From assembly GCF_934190855.1 (NCBI RefSeq), contig NZ_CAKPTN010000031.1, forward strand, positions 1-14,353: a DNA stretch of 14,353 bases. The letters run 5' to 3'. The stretch is from an uncultured Veillonella sp. (GTDB lineage Bacteria > Bacillota > Negativicutes > Veillonellales > Veillonellaceae). The notes under the pieces are model-generated. The model saw only the letters and a program-made list of their open reading frames with translations. It was not told where the DNA came from and ran no database searches. The position numbers and the translations under genes are program-made. Each line of letters opens with the position of its first letter. Within the stretch, counting starts at the first letter, position 1. Of the stretch, positions 5,851-12,014 are shown piece after piece.

Positions 5851-7788
5851 TTATCCTTCAAACACGCGTTTACGAGCTGCTTTTACAAGGATGGAATTAT
5901 CATCTTCTACGACGTGGTTAGATTTATAAGCCCAACGTAAAAGTAGTGCAGAGTTCGCTACTACGAGAAGGCTACCGCCGTTGTGAACAAGGGCACCCCA
6001 TACTGGGGACAATGTACCAATCATAGCCAAGATAATAGCTACAAAGTTCAAAAGCAAGGAGAAGGAAAGGTTGATTTTAATGGTTGTCATCATGCGTTTA
6101 GACAATGCTACGAGGTGAGGGATTTCTTTTACATTATCGTTTACAAGAACGATATCTGCTGCTTCTACAGCGATATCACTGCCTACACCGCCCATAGCAA
6201 TACCTACATCAGACTTCTTAAGAGCAGGCGCATCGTTGACACCATCGCCTACCATGGCTACGATGTTACCTTCTTGTTGCAGTTGAGCCACTGTATTCAT
6301 TTTGTCTTCTGGCAAGCAATCAGCAATAATATGAGAAACGTTTAAACGCTCACCAATGGTCCTAGCTGTTGTACCATGGTCACCTGTTAACAGAACTGGC
6401 ATTACATCAAGATCGTTTAAGGACTCAACAACGGCACGGCTTTCACGGCGAACACGGTCAGCTAACGCCACATAACCAGCCAAAATACCATCAACAGCAA
6501 CGTACACAATGGACGCACCACGGTTCAAGTGGTCATGAACAGCTGCTTTCACGGAGTCCGTAATAGACACATTAGACAAGTTCATCATCGCTTCGTTACC
6601 AGCTAATACAGATTTATCCTCTACAGTCGCCGCTAAGCCTTTACCAGGAACCATGCGGAAAGAATCTACGGAATCGAAGCTTTCACCATGGTGAGACGTA
6701 AAGCCATTTACAATAGCCTTGCCCAATGGGTGCTCAGATTTAGTTTCCACAGACGCTACCAAGCGATACAATTCATCATTAGACATAGTGCCCACTGTTT
6801 CAACAGCAGTCACCTCAGGCGTACCATAAGTCAATGTACCTGTTTTATCAAAGGTCATTGTATCAACCTTTGCCAAACGTTCCATAATGTTGCCGCGGCG
6901 CACGAGGAAACCGTGTTGGCTGGCATTGGAAATAGCCGCCATGATTGCTGCTGGCGTAGCCAAAACAAGGGCGCAAGGACAGAATACAACAAGGATAGTT
7001 ACGGCTCGGATAATTTCACCAGTTACTACATAAGTACCAACTGCTGCTAAGAGCGCAATCACGACGATCCAAGTCGCCCAACGGTCAGCGAGGCTAACGA
7101 TTTTCGCATTGCCTGGATCTGTAGATTTAACGAGCTTAATCATGCGTTGAATAGAACTGTCTTCGCCCTCTTTGGTTGCAGTCATATCAAACGCACCAAA
7201 TTGGTTCACCGTACCAGAGAATACTTCGTCGCCAATTGTTTTATCTACTGGCATGGACTCACCAGTCATAACGGATTGATCGATTGCTGTATCACCAGTC
7301 AAAATAGTGCCATCTACAGGGATAACCTCGCCTGGCAATACGCGGATTACATCGCCTACTGTTACGATGTCTGCAGGCAACACCTCTTCTTTGCCGTTAC
7401 GAACAATACGTGCTGTGGTTGGCGTCAATTTAACGAGACGTTCAATGCCCGCTTGCGCTTTAGATACAGTGAACTCTTCCAGCATTGCACCGAGCTGCAT
7501 GATGAAAGCAATCTCTGCGGCTGCAAATACTTCACCGATGGCTACAGCCGCGATGAGCGCCAAGGATACCAAGAGGTCTGCTTTTACGTCGAACTCTTCG
7601 TACATGGCAACCGCCGCACCCCACACGATAGGCAAACCACACAATAGGATAGTGAACCATGCCCAGTCGAATGGTAATCCCAAACGAATGCCTAATAAAC
7701 TAAATACTACGCCGATACCACCGACTACTAATGTGATCTTTTCCCAATTCAAATCGAACCATTCGGCTACTTTGTTCCACCGTTCCAT
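5851..7788 (-). CDS. Heavy-metal-translocating P1B-type ATPase without N-terminal metal-binding domain
   Basis: A complete 645-aa membrane pump that exports a transition-metal ion at the cost of ATP. Order: helices MA/MB and M1/M2 (about residues 18-105), actuator domain with TGES (175-178), M3/M4 with the metal-binding CPC (270-272), phosphorylation site DKTGT (314-318), the SEHPLG signature (351-356), TGDH (468-471), GDGVND (514-519), and M5/M6. There is no HMA or His-rich N-terminal domain. CPC fits Cu, Ag, Zn or Cd pumps. In M6 the ZntA/CadA aspartate region reads HNGGS (602-606), and the Cu-pump M5 motif is absent, so the metal is left open. The start at 7788 is chosen because GGAGG (7794-7798) precedes it and homology begins there; the 32 upstream in-frame codons look non-coding. 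Two CsoR-like operators overlap its promoter. Confidence 0.95.
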   Translation of the reverse strand: MERWNKVAEWFDLNWEKITLVVGGIGVVFSLLGIRLGLPFDWAWFTILLCGLPIVWGAAVAMYEEFDVKADLLVSLALIAAVAIGEVFAAAEIAFIMQLGAMLEEFTVSKAQAGIERLVKLTPTTARIVRNGKEEVLPADIVTVGDVIRVLPGEVIPVDGTILTGDTAIDQSVMTGESMPVDKTIGDEVFSGTVNQFGAFDMTATKEGEDSSIQRMIKLVKSTDPGNAKIVSLADRWATWIVVIALLAAVGTYVVTGEIIRAVTILVVFCPCALVLATPAAIMAAISNASQHGFLVRRGNIMERLAKVDTMTFDKTGTLTYGTPEVTAVETVGTMSNDELYRLVASVETKSEHPLGKAIVNGFTSHHGESFDSVDSFRMVPGKGLAATVEDKSVLAGNEAMMNLSNVSITDSVKAAVHDHLNRGASIVYVAVDGILAGYVALADRVRRESRAVVESLNDLDVMPVLLTGDHGTTARTIGERLNVSHIIADCLPEDKMNTVAQLQQEGNIVAMVGDGVNDAPALKKSDVGIAMGGVGSDIAVEAADIVLVNDNVKEIPHLVALSKRMMTTIKINLSFSLLLNFVAIILAMIGTLSPVWGALVHNGGSLLVVANSALLLRWAYKSNHVVEDDNSILVKAARKRVFEG

Positions 7789-7923
7789 AATTACCTCCTG
7801 TGAAAGCTTATATATAATGATATGTACACATTGGTTGTAGTCTACATACATGCGTCCATGTATATAACACCGTAAGGTAAACATTCTTTCATTTTATATG
7901 TTTACCAACTTTTTCCTTTTAGT

Positions 7924-7982
7924 ATACCCATAGGGGTATACCCTATGATTATGTTATACCCCTATGGGTATATTTGTGTCAA
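7924..7982 (-). promoter_or_regulatory. ATPase promoter with two CsoR-like operators
   Basis: On the minus strand TTGACA (plus 7977-7982) and TATAAC (plus 7953-7958) are 18 bp apart. Box 2, ATACCC-CTAT-GGGTAT, occupies 7956-7971 and nearly fills the spacer. Box 1, ATACCC-ATAG-GGGTAT, at 7924-7939 is its exact reverse complement, 32 bp away, covering the region just after the transcription start. The G/C-tract palindrome flanked by AT is the form bound by CsoR/RcnR-family metal-responsive repressors. Binding would block RNA polymerase until metal releases it. The leader to the start codon is about 150 bases. Confidence 0.8.
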
Positions 7983-8157
7983 CAACAAAATATGTACAAA
8001 TATTCATATATAATTAAAAATACAGGTAAATACTGGATCTATTGAAGTTATATTATTCATGCATGACCACATTACACAAACGCATGAGCAATTATTCATG
8101 CGTTTTATGATTGACCTTTACGGTTGGAGATAAAGGACACCAATAACATAAAAAAAT
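7983..8157. other. Non-coding spacer with an inverted repeat
   Basis: No gene is visible. ATTATTCATGC occurs twice (8052-8062 and 8091-8101). ACGCATGA (8080-8087) pairs perfectly with TCATGCGT (8096-8103), followed on the plus strand by TTTATG. It may be a weak additional terminator or a remnant; no function is assigned. Confidence 0.5.
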
Positions 8158-8216
8158 CTACAACAAACCGTTGTAGAAATACAAAAATCCCCTAGTAAAC
8201 TAATTACTAGGGGATT
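8158..8216 (-). terminator. Tandem intrinsic terminators after the mini-ATPase gene
   Basis: First hairpin in the direction of transcription: AATCCCCTAGTAA (8186-8198) with TTACTAGGGGATT (8204-8216), a perfect 13-bp stem followed on the minus strand by five T. Second: CTACAAC (8158-8164) with GTTGTAG (8170-8176), followed on the minus strand by ATTTTTTTATG. Two consecutive terminators separate this gene from the ATPase downstream, so the two are not one operon. The 13-bp stem could also work on the plus strand. Confidence 0.9.
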
Positions 8217-8259
8217 TTATTATATGCAATGCATTTTAATTTATATAACTTACTTTAAT

Positions 8260-9033
8260 TTAAGCCACACACAAAGAGCCGTCTAATACTTTCAAATTAT
8301 ACACGAGACCAAGTCGCGCTAATCCGTGCAACGCCACGGCTGTTACAGGATCTATGAGTCCCAACACGCCAGTACCAATGATGGCAACGTGGAATAGAAT
8401 GGACACGATGAGCAAGCCCAAATGAGACTGCTTCGCCCCTTTTGAAAGCTCCGATACAGGAGAATTATCATCTACGAGGGAACCCATCATGAGCGCTACT
8501 AGAATGAGCTCAAGGGAACATGGACAAAGTACAAGTAACAACGTCACAGTGTGCACGAAATCTTGAGTCAATGCAAAGGAACCCATGGATAGCAACATTA
8601 CGGCCACAACGATAACGGATGAATAGTTATTGATGCCCTGACGCAATGCTACGAGCTGAGCCGGCATGGCTGGTAACATATCATCATCTAGTGTGTAATG
8701 TGCATCACCTGTAATGAGCTGTTCCAAAAAGAAACCAGCATGGACGATAATTCCCACATACGCCGCTGTATGATAATCACCAATGGCGATAAGCGCTACC
8801 ATAGCGATAACAACGAGGAAATTAGCATGAATCTCTAAATTATCCCAAATACTGTTAACGCTGTTAATGAGCAATGGCAACCCACAGACGATAACCGTGA
8901 CCCAAGCCAAATCGATGACTGGATGCATCGGCTCCGTGATTAAATCTAATAGTATAAATAAAATGCCAAGCGCCAAAATGGCACCTTGCGTGCGCAAAGA
9001 AACTTGCGCGGCTAGTGATTGTAAAAACTTCAT
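8260..9033 (-). CDS. Membrane-only P1B-ATPase relative lacking actuator and catalytic domains
   Basis: A 257-aa polytopic membrane protein whose membrane part aligns with the neighbouring ATPase. Residues 41-105 match ATPase 41-105 with no gap (AWVTVIVCGLP against AWFTILLCGLP). Residues 128-188 match 228-288, including CPC at 170-172. Residues 208-250 match 574-616, with Pro229, His236 and Asn246 shared. All eight helices appear to be kept. The actuator domain, TGES, DKTGT, the HP motif and GDGVND are absent; about 18-30 linker residues replace each lost part. It cannot hydrolyse ATP. CPC is followed by Glu175, where the ATPase has Val, and there are nine histidines, some in helices (H98, H161, H215, H236). 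The reading frame is intact, AGAGAGG precedes the start, and a CsoR-like operator lies upstream. It may be a metal-binding, sensory or regulatory partner, or an in-frame decaying paralogue. Confidence 0.85.
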   Translation of the reverse strand: MKFLQSLAAQVSLRTQGAILALGILFILLDLITEPMHPVIDLAWVTVIVCGLPLLINSVNSIWDNLEIHANFLVVIAMVALIAIGDYHTAAYVGIIVHAGFFLEQLITGDAHYTLDDDMLPAMPAQLVALRQGINNYSSVIVVAVMLLSMGSFALTQDFVHTVTLLLVLCPCSLELILVALMMGSLVDDNSPVSELSKGAKQSHLGLLIVSILFHVAIIGTGVLGLIDPVTAVALHGLARLGLVYNLKVLDGSLCVA

Positions 9034-9085
9034 ATAGACCTCTCTATCAACTAGAACCGGCCTTACTTAATCCGGAAACAAAAAT

Positions 9086-9122
9086 GTACCCATAGGGGTA
9101 TATCTATGGTGTAACTATTATA
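9086..9122 (-). promoter_or_regulatory. Promoter and CsoR-like operator of the mini-ATPase gene
   Basis: GTACCC-ATAG-GGGTAT at 9086-9101 is identical at 15 of 16 bases to box 1 upstream of the ATPase and lies 53 bp before the start codon. On the minus strand TATAAT (plus 9117-9122) is the best -10, with a weak TTGTAT 17 bp further upstream. The operator would then sit just downstream of the transcription start, as a block to elongation or open-complex formation. Confidence 0.7.
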
Positions 9123-9223
9123 CATAACATACAAGAAATATACAAATTAAATTTTTCGATGAGTAATAAATGACCTACCCTTAAGAGCTTTAGTTGAAAG
9201 CTCTTATTTCTTTATTAGACGTA

Positions 9224-9286
9224 GAAAGAACAGGTCCCTAAAAACGACTTAGCTCGCTTTGGAGGCTTTTAGGGACCTGTTCTTTC
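9224..9286 (-). terminator. 20-bp perfect inverted repeat after the ArsC/Spx-family gene
   Basis: GAAAGAACAGGTCCCTAAAA (9224-9243) pairs perfectly with 9267-9286 around a 23-base loop. It begins 17 bp past the stop at 9303. The core AGGTCCC/GGGACCT is followed on either strand by GTTCTTTC as an imperfect U-tract, so a bidirectional terminator is the simplest reading. A second hairpin, AAGAGCTTT (9183-9191) with AAAGCTCTT (9197-9205), lies just beyond. The 20-bp perfect arms are unusually long for a terminator. Confidence 0.6.
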
Positions 9287-9302
9287 GGTTACCGATATGA
9301 AA

Positions 9303-9656
9303 TTAGAGCTTCAACGCCTCAATCCATTCTGCTTCTTTAAAGCCAACGAGAACTTTATCTTTTAGAACCAAGATAGGACGTTTTACTAACATGCCATTAG
9401 ATGCTAATAAAGCTACTTTTTCTTCTTCGCTAAGATTTGGCAATTTATCCTTTAATTGTTGTTCACGGTAGATCATACCAGACGTATTAAAGAATGCTTT
9501 CAAATCTTTGCCAGATTGTGGGTACCAAGCAGCGATTTCCTCAGCTGTAGGATTTTCGGCTTTGATATCACGAGCCGTGTACTTAACTTTATGATCATCT
9601 AAGAATTTCTTTGCTTTTTTGCATGTTGTGCATTTAGGGTATTCAACGAATAGCAT
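9303..9656 (-). CDS. ArsC/Spx/YffB-family thioredoxin-fold protein
   Basis: A 117-aa cytoplasmic protein of the arsenate reductase-like superfamily. YPKCTTCKKAKKFL carries C9 and C12 as a CxxC pair at the first helix, and VKRPILV has Arg93 at the position of the conserved arginine of the family. FNTSGMIYREQQLKDKL in the middle is typical of the YffB/YusI-type subgroup rather than of plasmid arsenate reductases. It is probably a glutathione- or thioredoxin-linked thiol reductase; arsenate reduction should not be assumed, since no ars regulator or efflux gene is present. Spx regulators have a similar CxxC but differ in the C-terminal half. AAGGAGA lies just upstream of the start. A long inverted repeat follows. 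Confidence 0.88.
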   Translation of the reverse strand: MLFVEYPKCTTCKKAKKFLDDHKVKYTARDIKAENPTAEEIAAWYPQSGKDLKAFFNTSGMIYREQQLKDKLPNLSEEEKVALLASNGMLVKRPILVLKDKVLVGFKEAEWIEALKL

Positions 9657-9740
9657 AGGTTCTCCTTATATCAATATTCAATATTATAACAACTTACTTA
9701 TATGATAAGTGTACCAAATATATCGAAAATTATCAATATC

Positions 9741-10061
9741 TTATTGGCAGTCCACAGGCTCTAATGCTTCACAATGCTTAATAGAGGCTAGTGCTTCATC
9801 CATACCTGCACTAAGTTTTGCTGTACGTATATCAACATCCATCTGCAAACGTAAAAAATAACCTTCTGAAACACCAAAGTATTTTGCTAGACGCAAAGAC
9901 GTATCTGCAGAAATAGACCGTGTGCCATTCAATATTTCTTGTATTCGTGAAACAGGCACATGTATATCCTTAGCTAATCTATACGCAGATAACCCTAAAG
10001 GTTCCATAAACTCTTCCTTCAATATTTCACTAATGGTAGGTGTAGGAATAAACTTTTCCAC
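9741..10061 (-). CDS. higA: HigA-family antitoxin (XRE helix-turn-helix)
   Basis: A 106-aa DNA-binding antitoxin, second gene of a higBA pair. It begins with FIPTPTISEILKEEFMEPLG, the characteristic N-terminus of HigA, followed by a helix-turn-helix at about residues 24-63 (LSAYRLAKDIHVPVSRIQEILNG, then DTSLRLAKYFG). The C-terminal tail of about 40 residues would bind the toxin. I chose GTG at 10059-10061 because GAGAGGGG lies 6-13 bases upstream and the family consensus starts there; an in-frame ATG at 10094 would overlap the toxin gene and has no good ribosome binding site. The gene starts 16 bp after the toxin stop and is surely co-transcribed. The protein likely represses the operon through the palindromes at 10381-10431. 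Confidence 0.9.
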   Translation of the reverse strand: MEKFIPTPTISEILKEEFMEPLGLSAYRLAKDIHVPVSRIQEILNGTRSISADTSLRLAKYFGVSEGYFLRLQMDVDIRTAKLSAGMDEALASIKHCEALEPVDCQ

Positions 10062-10077
10062 AAAAATCCCCTCTCTA

Positions 10078-10362
10078 TCAATGATAATCAACAATTTCTA
10101 CATCATAAAAGCTATTAATGTCTTTTACTTTAAAACATAGTCTGTATTGGCTATTAATCCGCAAACTATACTGACCAAATCGATCGCCTTGAAGCAATTC
10201 CAGTCGATTCCCTGGAGGCCAACGTAAATCTTGTAATGATTCAGCATCATCAAGCAACATTAATTTACGAAGAGCTAGACGTTGTATAAACGGAGAAAAT
10301 CGTTTAGAAAAGATCTGGTAATAAACTTTTTCTGTGTCCTTATCCTTAAATCCGATAATCAT
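10078..10362 (-). CDS. higB: HigB-type toxin (RelE/ParE superfamily)
   Basis: A 94-aa ribosome-dependent mRNA endonuclease of the HigB family. The pattern IIGFKDKDTEKVY at the start, then LRKLMLLDDAESLQDLR, PPGNRLELLQGDR, GQYSLRINSQYRLCF and the terminal VEIVDYH match HigB closely, with the C-terminal Asp-Tyr-His where family members have catalytic residues. The length is typical. AGGAGAG precedes the ATG at 10360-10362. The toxin-first order is the usual one for higBA. Nothing in the sequence suggests inactivation. Free toxin would cut mRNA on the ribosome and slow growth when the antitoxin is degraded. Confidence 0.93.
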   Translation of the reverse strand: MIIGFKDKDTEKVYYQIFSKRFSPFIQRLALRKLMLLDDAESLQDLRWPPGNRLELLQGDRFGQYSLRINSQYRLCFKVKDINSFYDVEIVDYH

Positions 10363-10377
10363 AGAATCTCTCCTTTG

Positions 10378-10431
10378 ATTATACCTGTTAAACAGGTATA
10401 ATTCAATAATACATACCTGTATAACAGGTAT
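10378..10431 (-). promoter_or_regulatory. higBA promoter with two 19-bp palindromic operators
   Basis: ATACCTGTTAAACAGGTAT at 10381-10399 and ATACCTGTATAACAGGTAT at 10413-10431 share ATACCTGT/ACAGGTAT arms and are 32 bp apart, three helical turns. On the minus strand TTGAAT (plus 10401-10406) and TATAAT (plus 10378-10383) are exactly 17 bp apart with the first palindrome filling the spacer. This promoter would give a leader of only about 8-10 bases, cutting into the ribosome binding site, so a further start upstream (TATTAT, plus 10406-10411) is possible. HigA is the expected ligand. Confidence 0.85.
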
Positions 10432-10615
10432 ATTAAAAATTAAAATTATCCAGCTAGTAGTTTTGGTAAAAGGTTTCTAGGTAATACCAGTCAAATCCTA
10501 CTTAGGGAGTGACTCTATTGGTCACCTATTTCGGAACGTAAACATCTACCTAAATCAATCTAATTGAATTAAAGAGTGTCACGAGTTATTTCATTACAAA
10601 TAGACTTCCAAAAAT
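10432..10615. other. Non-coding spacer upstream of higBA
   Basis: I see no gene. A small hairpin GTGAC...GTCAC lies near 10508-10524, without a U-tract. Nothing else is recognised. Confidence 0.5.
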
Positions 10616-10687
10616 AAAAAAGACCTATATTTTCTACCACATCATGTCCAAAGTAGACATAAAATGGTCCAAAGAATACAGGTCTTT
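10610..10687 (-). terminator. Terminator downstream of the DUF554 gene
   Basis: AAAGACCT (10618-10625) pairs with AGGTCTTT (10680-10687), extended by TATT/AATA. On the minus strand it is followed by TTTTTATTTTT. The loop contains a further small hairpin (TGTCC...GGACA type, 10645-10659). It lies about 100 bp past the stop of the DUF554 gene. Confidence 0.7.
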
Positions 10688-10739
10688 CAGAAATCTATAT
10701 TAATTTTTAATGCTATATAATGCTATTCATAATGTTTTT

Positions 10740-10759
10740 TAGTATTTTCGAAAATACTA
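10740..10759. repeat. 20-bp perfect palindrome
   Basis: TAGTATTTTC followed directly by its reverse complement GAAAATACTA forms a gapless perfect palindrome 25 bp past the DUF554 stop. It has no loop and no T-tract on the minus strand (A-tract instead), so it is not a typical terminator. It could be a protein-binding site or chance in AT-rich DNA. Confidence 0.6.
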
Positions 10760-10783
10760 GGTATTATGTGATTTAACATTCTT

Positions 10784-11500
10784 TTACAGCAAGAATGTTA
10801 AGCCCATAGCCACGAAGATAGCTGGCAAGAGGTTGGCAATGCGTATTTTACCAGGCCAGATGAGATCGATACCGACGCAGAAGATCAAGATGGACCCAAC
10901 GTAGGACAGGTTGTCGATAGCGCTCGGTGTCATCAACGGTGCTGCGATATGTGCCATAGCAGTGATAATCCATTGGGTAATACCTACAGGAATAAAGGAG
11001 AACAGCGCCCCTTTGCCCATGGAGGATACCATAACCATAACGATGATACCATCGAGGATGCCTTTTAGTAATAGCGTCTGATAATTACCAGTAAGACCGT
11101 CTTGAATAGAGCCTAGTACACCCATAGCACCTACGGTAAAGGTAAGCGATGCAGTGATAAAAGCATGGGTAAACTTCGGATCACCGGCGTTACCTGTGCG
11201 AGCTTTCACCCAGTCACCAAAGACAGTAATCCAACGATTGAGGTCGATGACCTCCCCAATAATGGCGCCAGCCACCATGCTAATAATCATCAGCATAGGC
11301 CCCGTCGTTTGCAGCGTGCCGTTCACGATAACGAGCATATACTGCATAGCGCCGCTCATACCGAGGAGCAGCACGATGATACCGCTCACCATCATGAGCG
11401 TCTGTTTTAAATTTTCTTTCATAAACCGACCGAATGCGAGACCGCAAAGGCTGCCGGCTATAATGAGGCCAATGTTAATGGCCGTTCCCAAACCAATCAT
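10784..11500 (-). CDS. DUF554 family membrane protein
   Basis: A 238-aa integral membrane protein with about seven hydrophobic segments, of the DUF554 (YdfK/YqgA) family. Recognisable parts are the N-terminal GLGTAINIGLIIAGSLCGL, the Glu/Asp pair in GAIIGEVIDLNRW, and above all LTFTVGAMGVLGSIQDGLTGNY followed by LLLKGILDGI, the most conserved block of the family. The function is not established; it is usually listed as a possible transporter. GAAGGGA lies upstream of the ATG at 11500. It appears monocistronic, with an upstream region of tandem repeats and a terminator downstream. Confidence 0.9.
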   Translation of the reverse strand: MIGLGTAINIGLIIAGSLCGLAFGRFMKENLKQTLMMVSGIIVLLLGMSGAMQYMLVIVNGTLQTTGPMLMIISMVAGAIIGEVIDLNRWITVFGDWVKARTGNAGDPKFTHAFITASLTFTVGAMGVLGSIQDGLTGNYQTLLLKGILDGIIVMVMVSSMGKGALFSFIPVGITQWIITAMAHIAAPLMTPSAIDNLSYVGSILIFCVGIDLIWPGKIRIANLLPAIFVAMGLTFLL

Positions 11501-11534
11501 ATATTTCCCTTCTTTAATTGTGAAAGCAACTGTG

Positions 11535-11618
11535 TTAAATCAAATTTAGTATAGTAACAATGTTAAATCAAATTTAGAATAGCAATGGTATTAAATCATG
11601 TTTAGTATAGCAACTATA
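11535..11618. repeat. Three tandem 28-bp AT-rich repeats upstream of the DUF554 gene
   Basis: Units start at 11535, 11563 and 11591, each opening TTAAATCA and containing TTTAG(T/A)ATAG(T/C)AA. A partial preceding copy (AGCAACTGTG) may lie at 11525-11534. The array is 34-118 bp upstream of the start at 11500, the same setting as the 25-bp repeats before the BFD-like gene, and both contain a GATTTAGTATA-like or AATTTAGTATA-like core. Confidence 0.75.
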
Positions 11619-11664
11619 TCGAAATAAATCAATTTATATAGTGTAAAACTAAATTAAACGGCAA

Positions 11665-11696
11665 AAAGCCTCTATCCACTTAAGGATAGAGGCTTT
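11665..11696. terminator. Intrinsic terminator, probably bidirectional
   Basis: AAAGCCTCTATCC (11665-11677) pairs perfectly with GGATAGAGGCTTT (11684-11696). On the minus strand it is followed by TTTTTGCCGTTT. It is the first clear terminator after the 3-methyladenine glycosylase gene, but lies about 320 bp past its stop. Confidence 0.85.
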
Positions 11697-12014
11697 ATGC
11701 AGGTTTATAGCGTTTGAGAGAGAAGATTATGAGAGTTCCGCTTTGGAGAGAGAATGTGTTTGTATATAAAGCGGACTGACATATGATGAGTCGCTATCAT
11801 CTCATCCACATTAGTGTACACCTGATTCTATAGAACAACAAGTTCACCTTTGTAACACCTAATATGCACAAAAATTATTGTTAACTTATAATACAAGCAT
11901 CAGTTATATGGCACCAATTAACAAGTATACTGAGCAATATAAGCGGTTAAAGTCTACAATCTATTAAGGGCAACAAGATATTTAGTCATTTGACTTATAA
12001 AATTTACTATGTTA
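11697..12014. other. 318-bp region without a recognised gene
   Basis: No convincing open reading frame was found on either strand. TCCGCTTT near 11735 and AAAGCGGA near 11768 form an inverted repeat. On the minus strand TATTAT (plus 11888-11893) with a weak TTGGTG 18 bp upstream could start a short transcript of roughly 200 bases ending at the terminator 11665-11696. Otherwise it is a long 3' untranslated region of the glycosylase transcript. Confidence 0.35.

Noticed and set aside
7147..7840. Plus-strand open frames opposite the ATPase (166 and 177 codons)
   Set aside because: They lie antisense to a strongly conserved gene, have no ribosome binding site and give low-complexity, Thr/Ser/His-rich products without family motifs.
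7789..7884. Upstream in-frame extension of the ATPase by 32 residues
   Set aside because: It is not membrane- or metal-domain-like, has no ribosome binding site and lies before the GGAGG that precedes the ATG at 7788; it is leader sequence.
8260..9033. Reading the mini-ATPase as a frameshifted pseudogene of a full ATPase
   Set aside because: The missing domains are not found in other frames or in the flanking DNA, and the remaining blocks join in one open frame with its own signals. In-frame decay remains possible and is stated in the finding.
9183..9205. Hairpin AAGAGCTTT/AAAGCTCTT as a terminator
   Set aside because: Its T-rich flank (ATTTCTTTATT) is on the plus strand, where no gene precedes it; on the minus strand there is no U-tract.
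9303..9656. Metal/arsenic resistance island made of the ArsC-like gene and the two ATPase-type genes
   Set aside because: The ArsC-like protein belongs to the YffB/YusI-type group, lacks the CsoR-like box, and is separated by a long inverted repeat; no ars genes are present.
10062..10094. ATG start of HigA at 10094
   Set aside because: It overlaps the toxin stop, lacks a ribosome binding site and adds 11 residues absent from the family; the GTG at 10061 has GAGAGGGG upstream.
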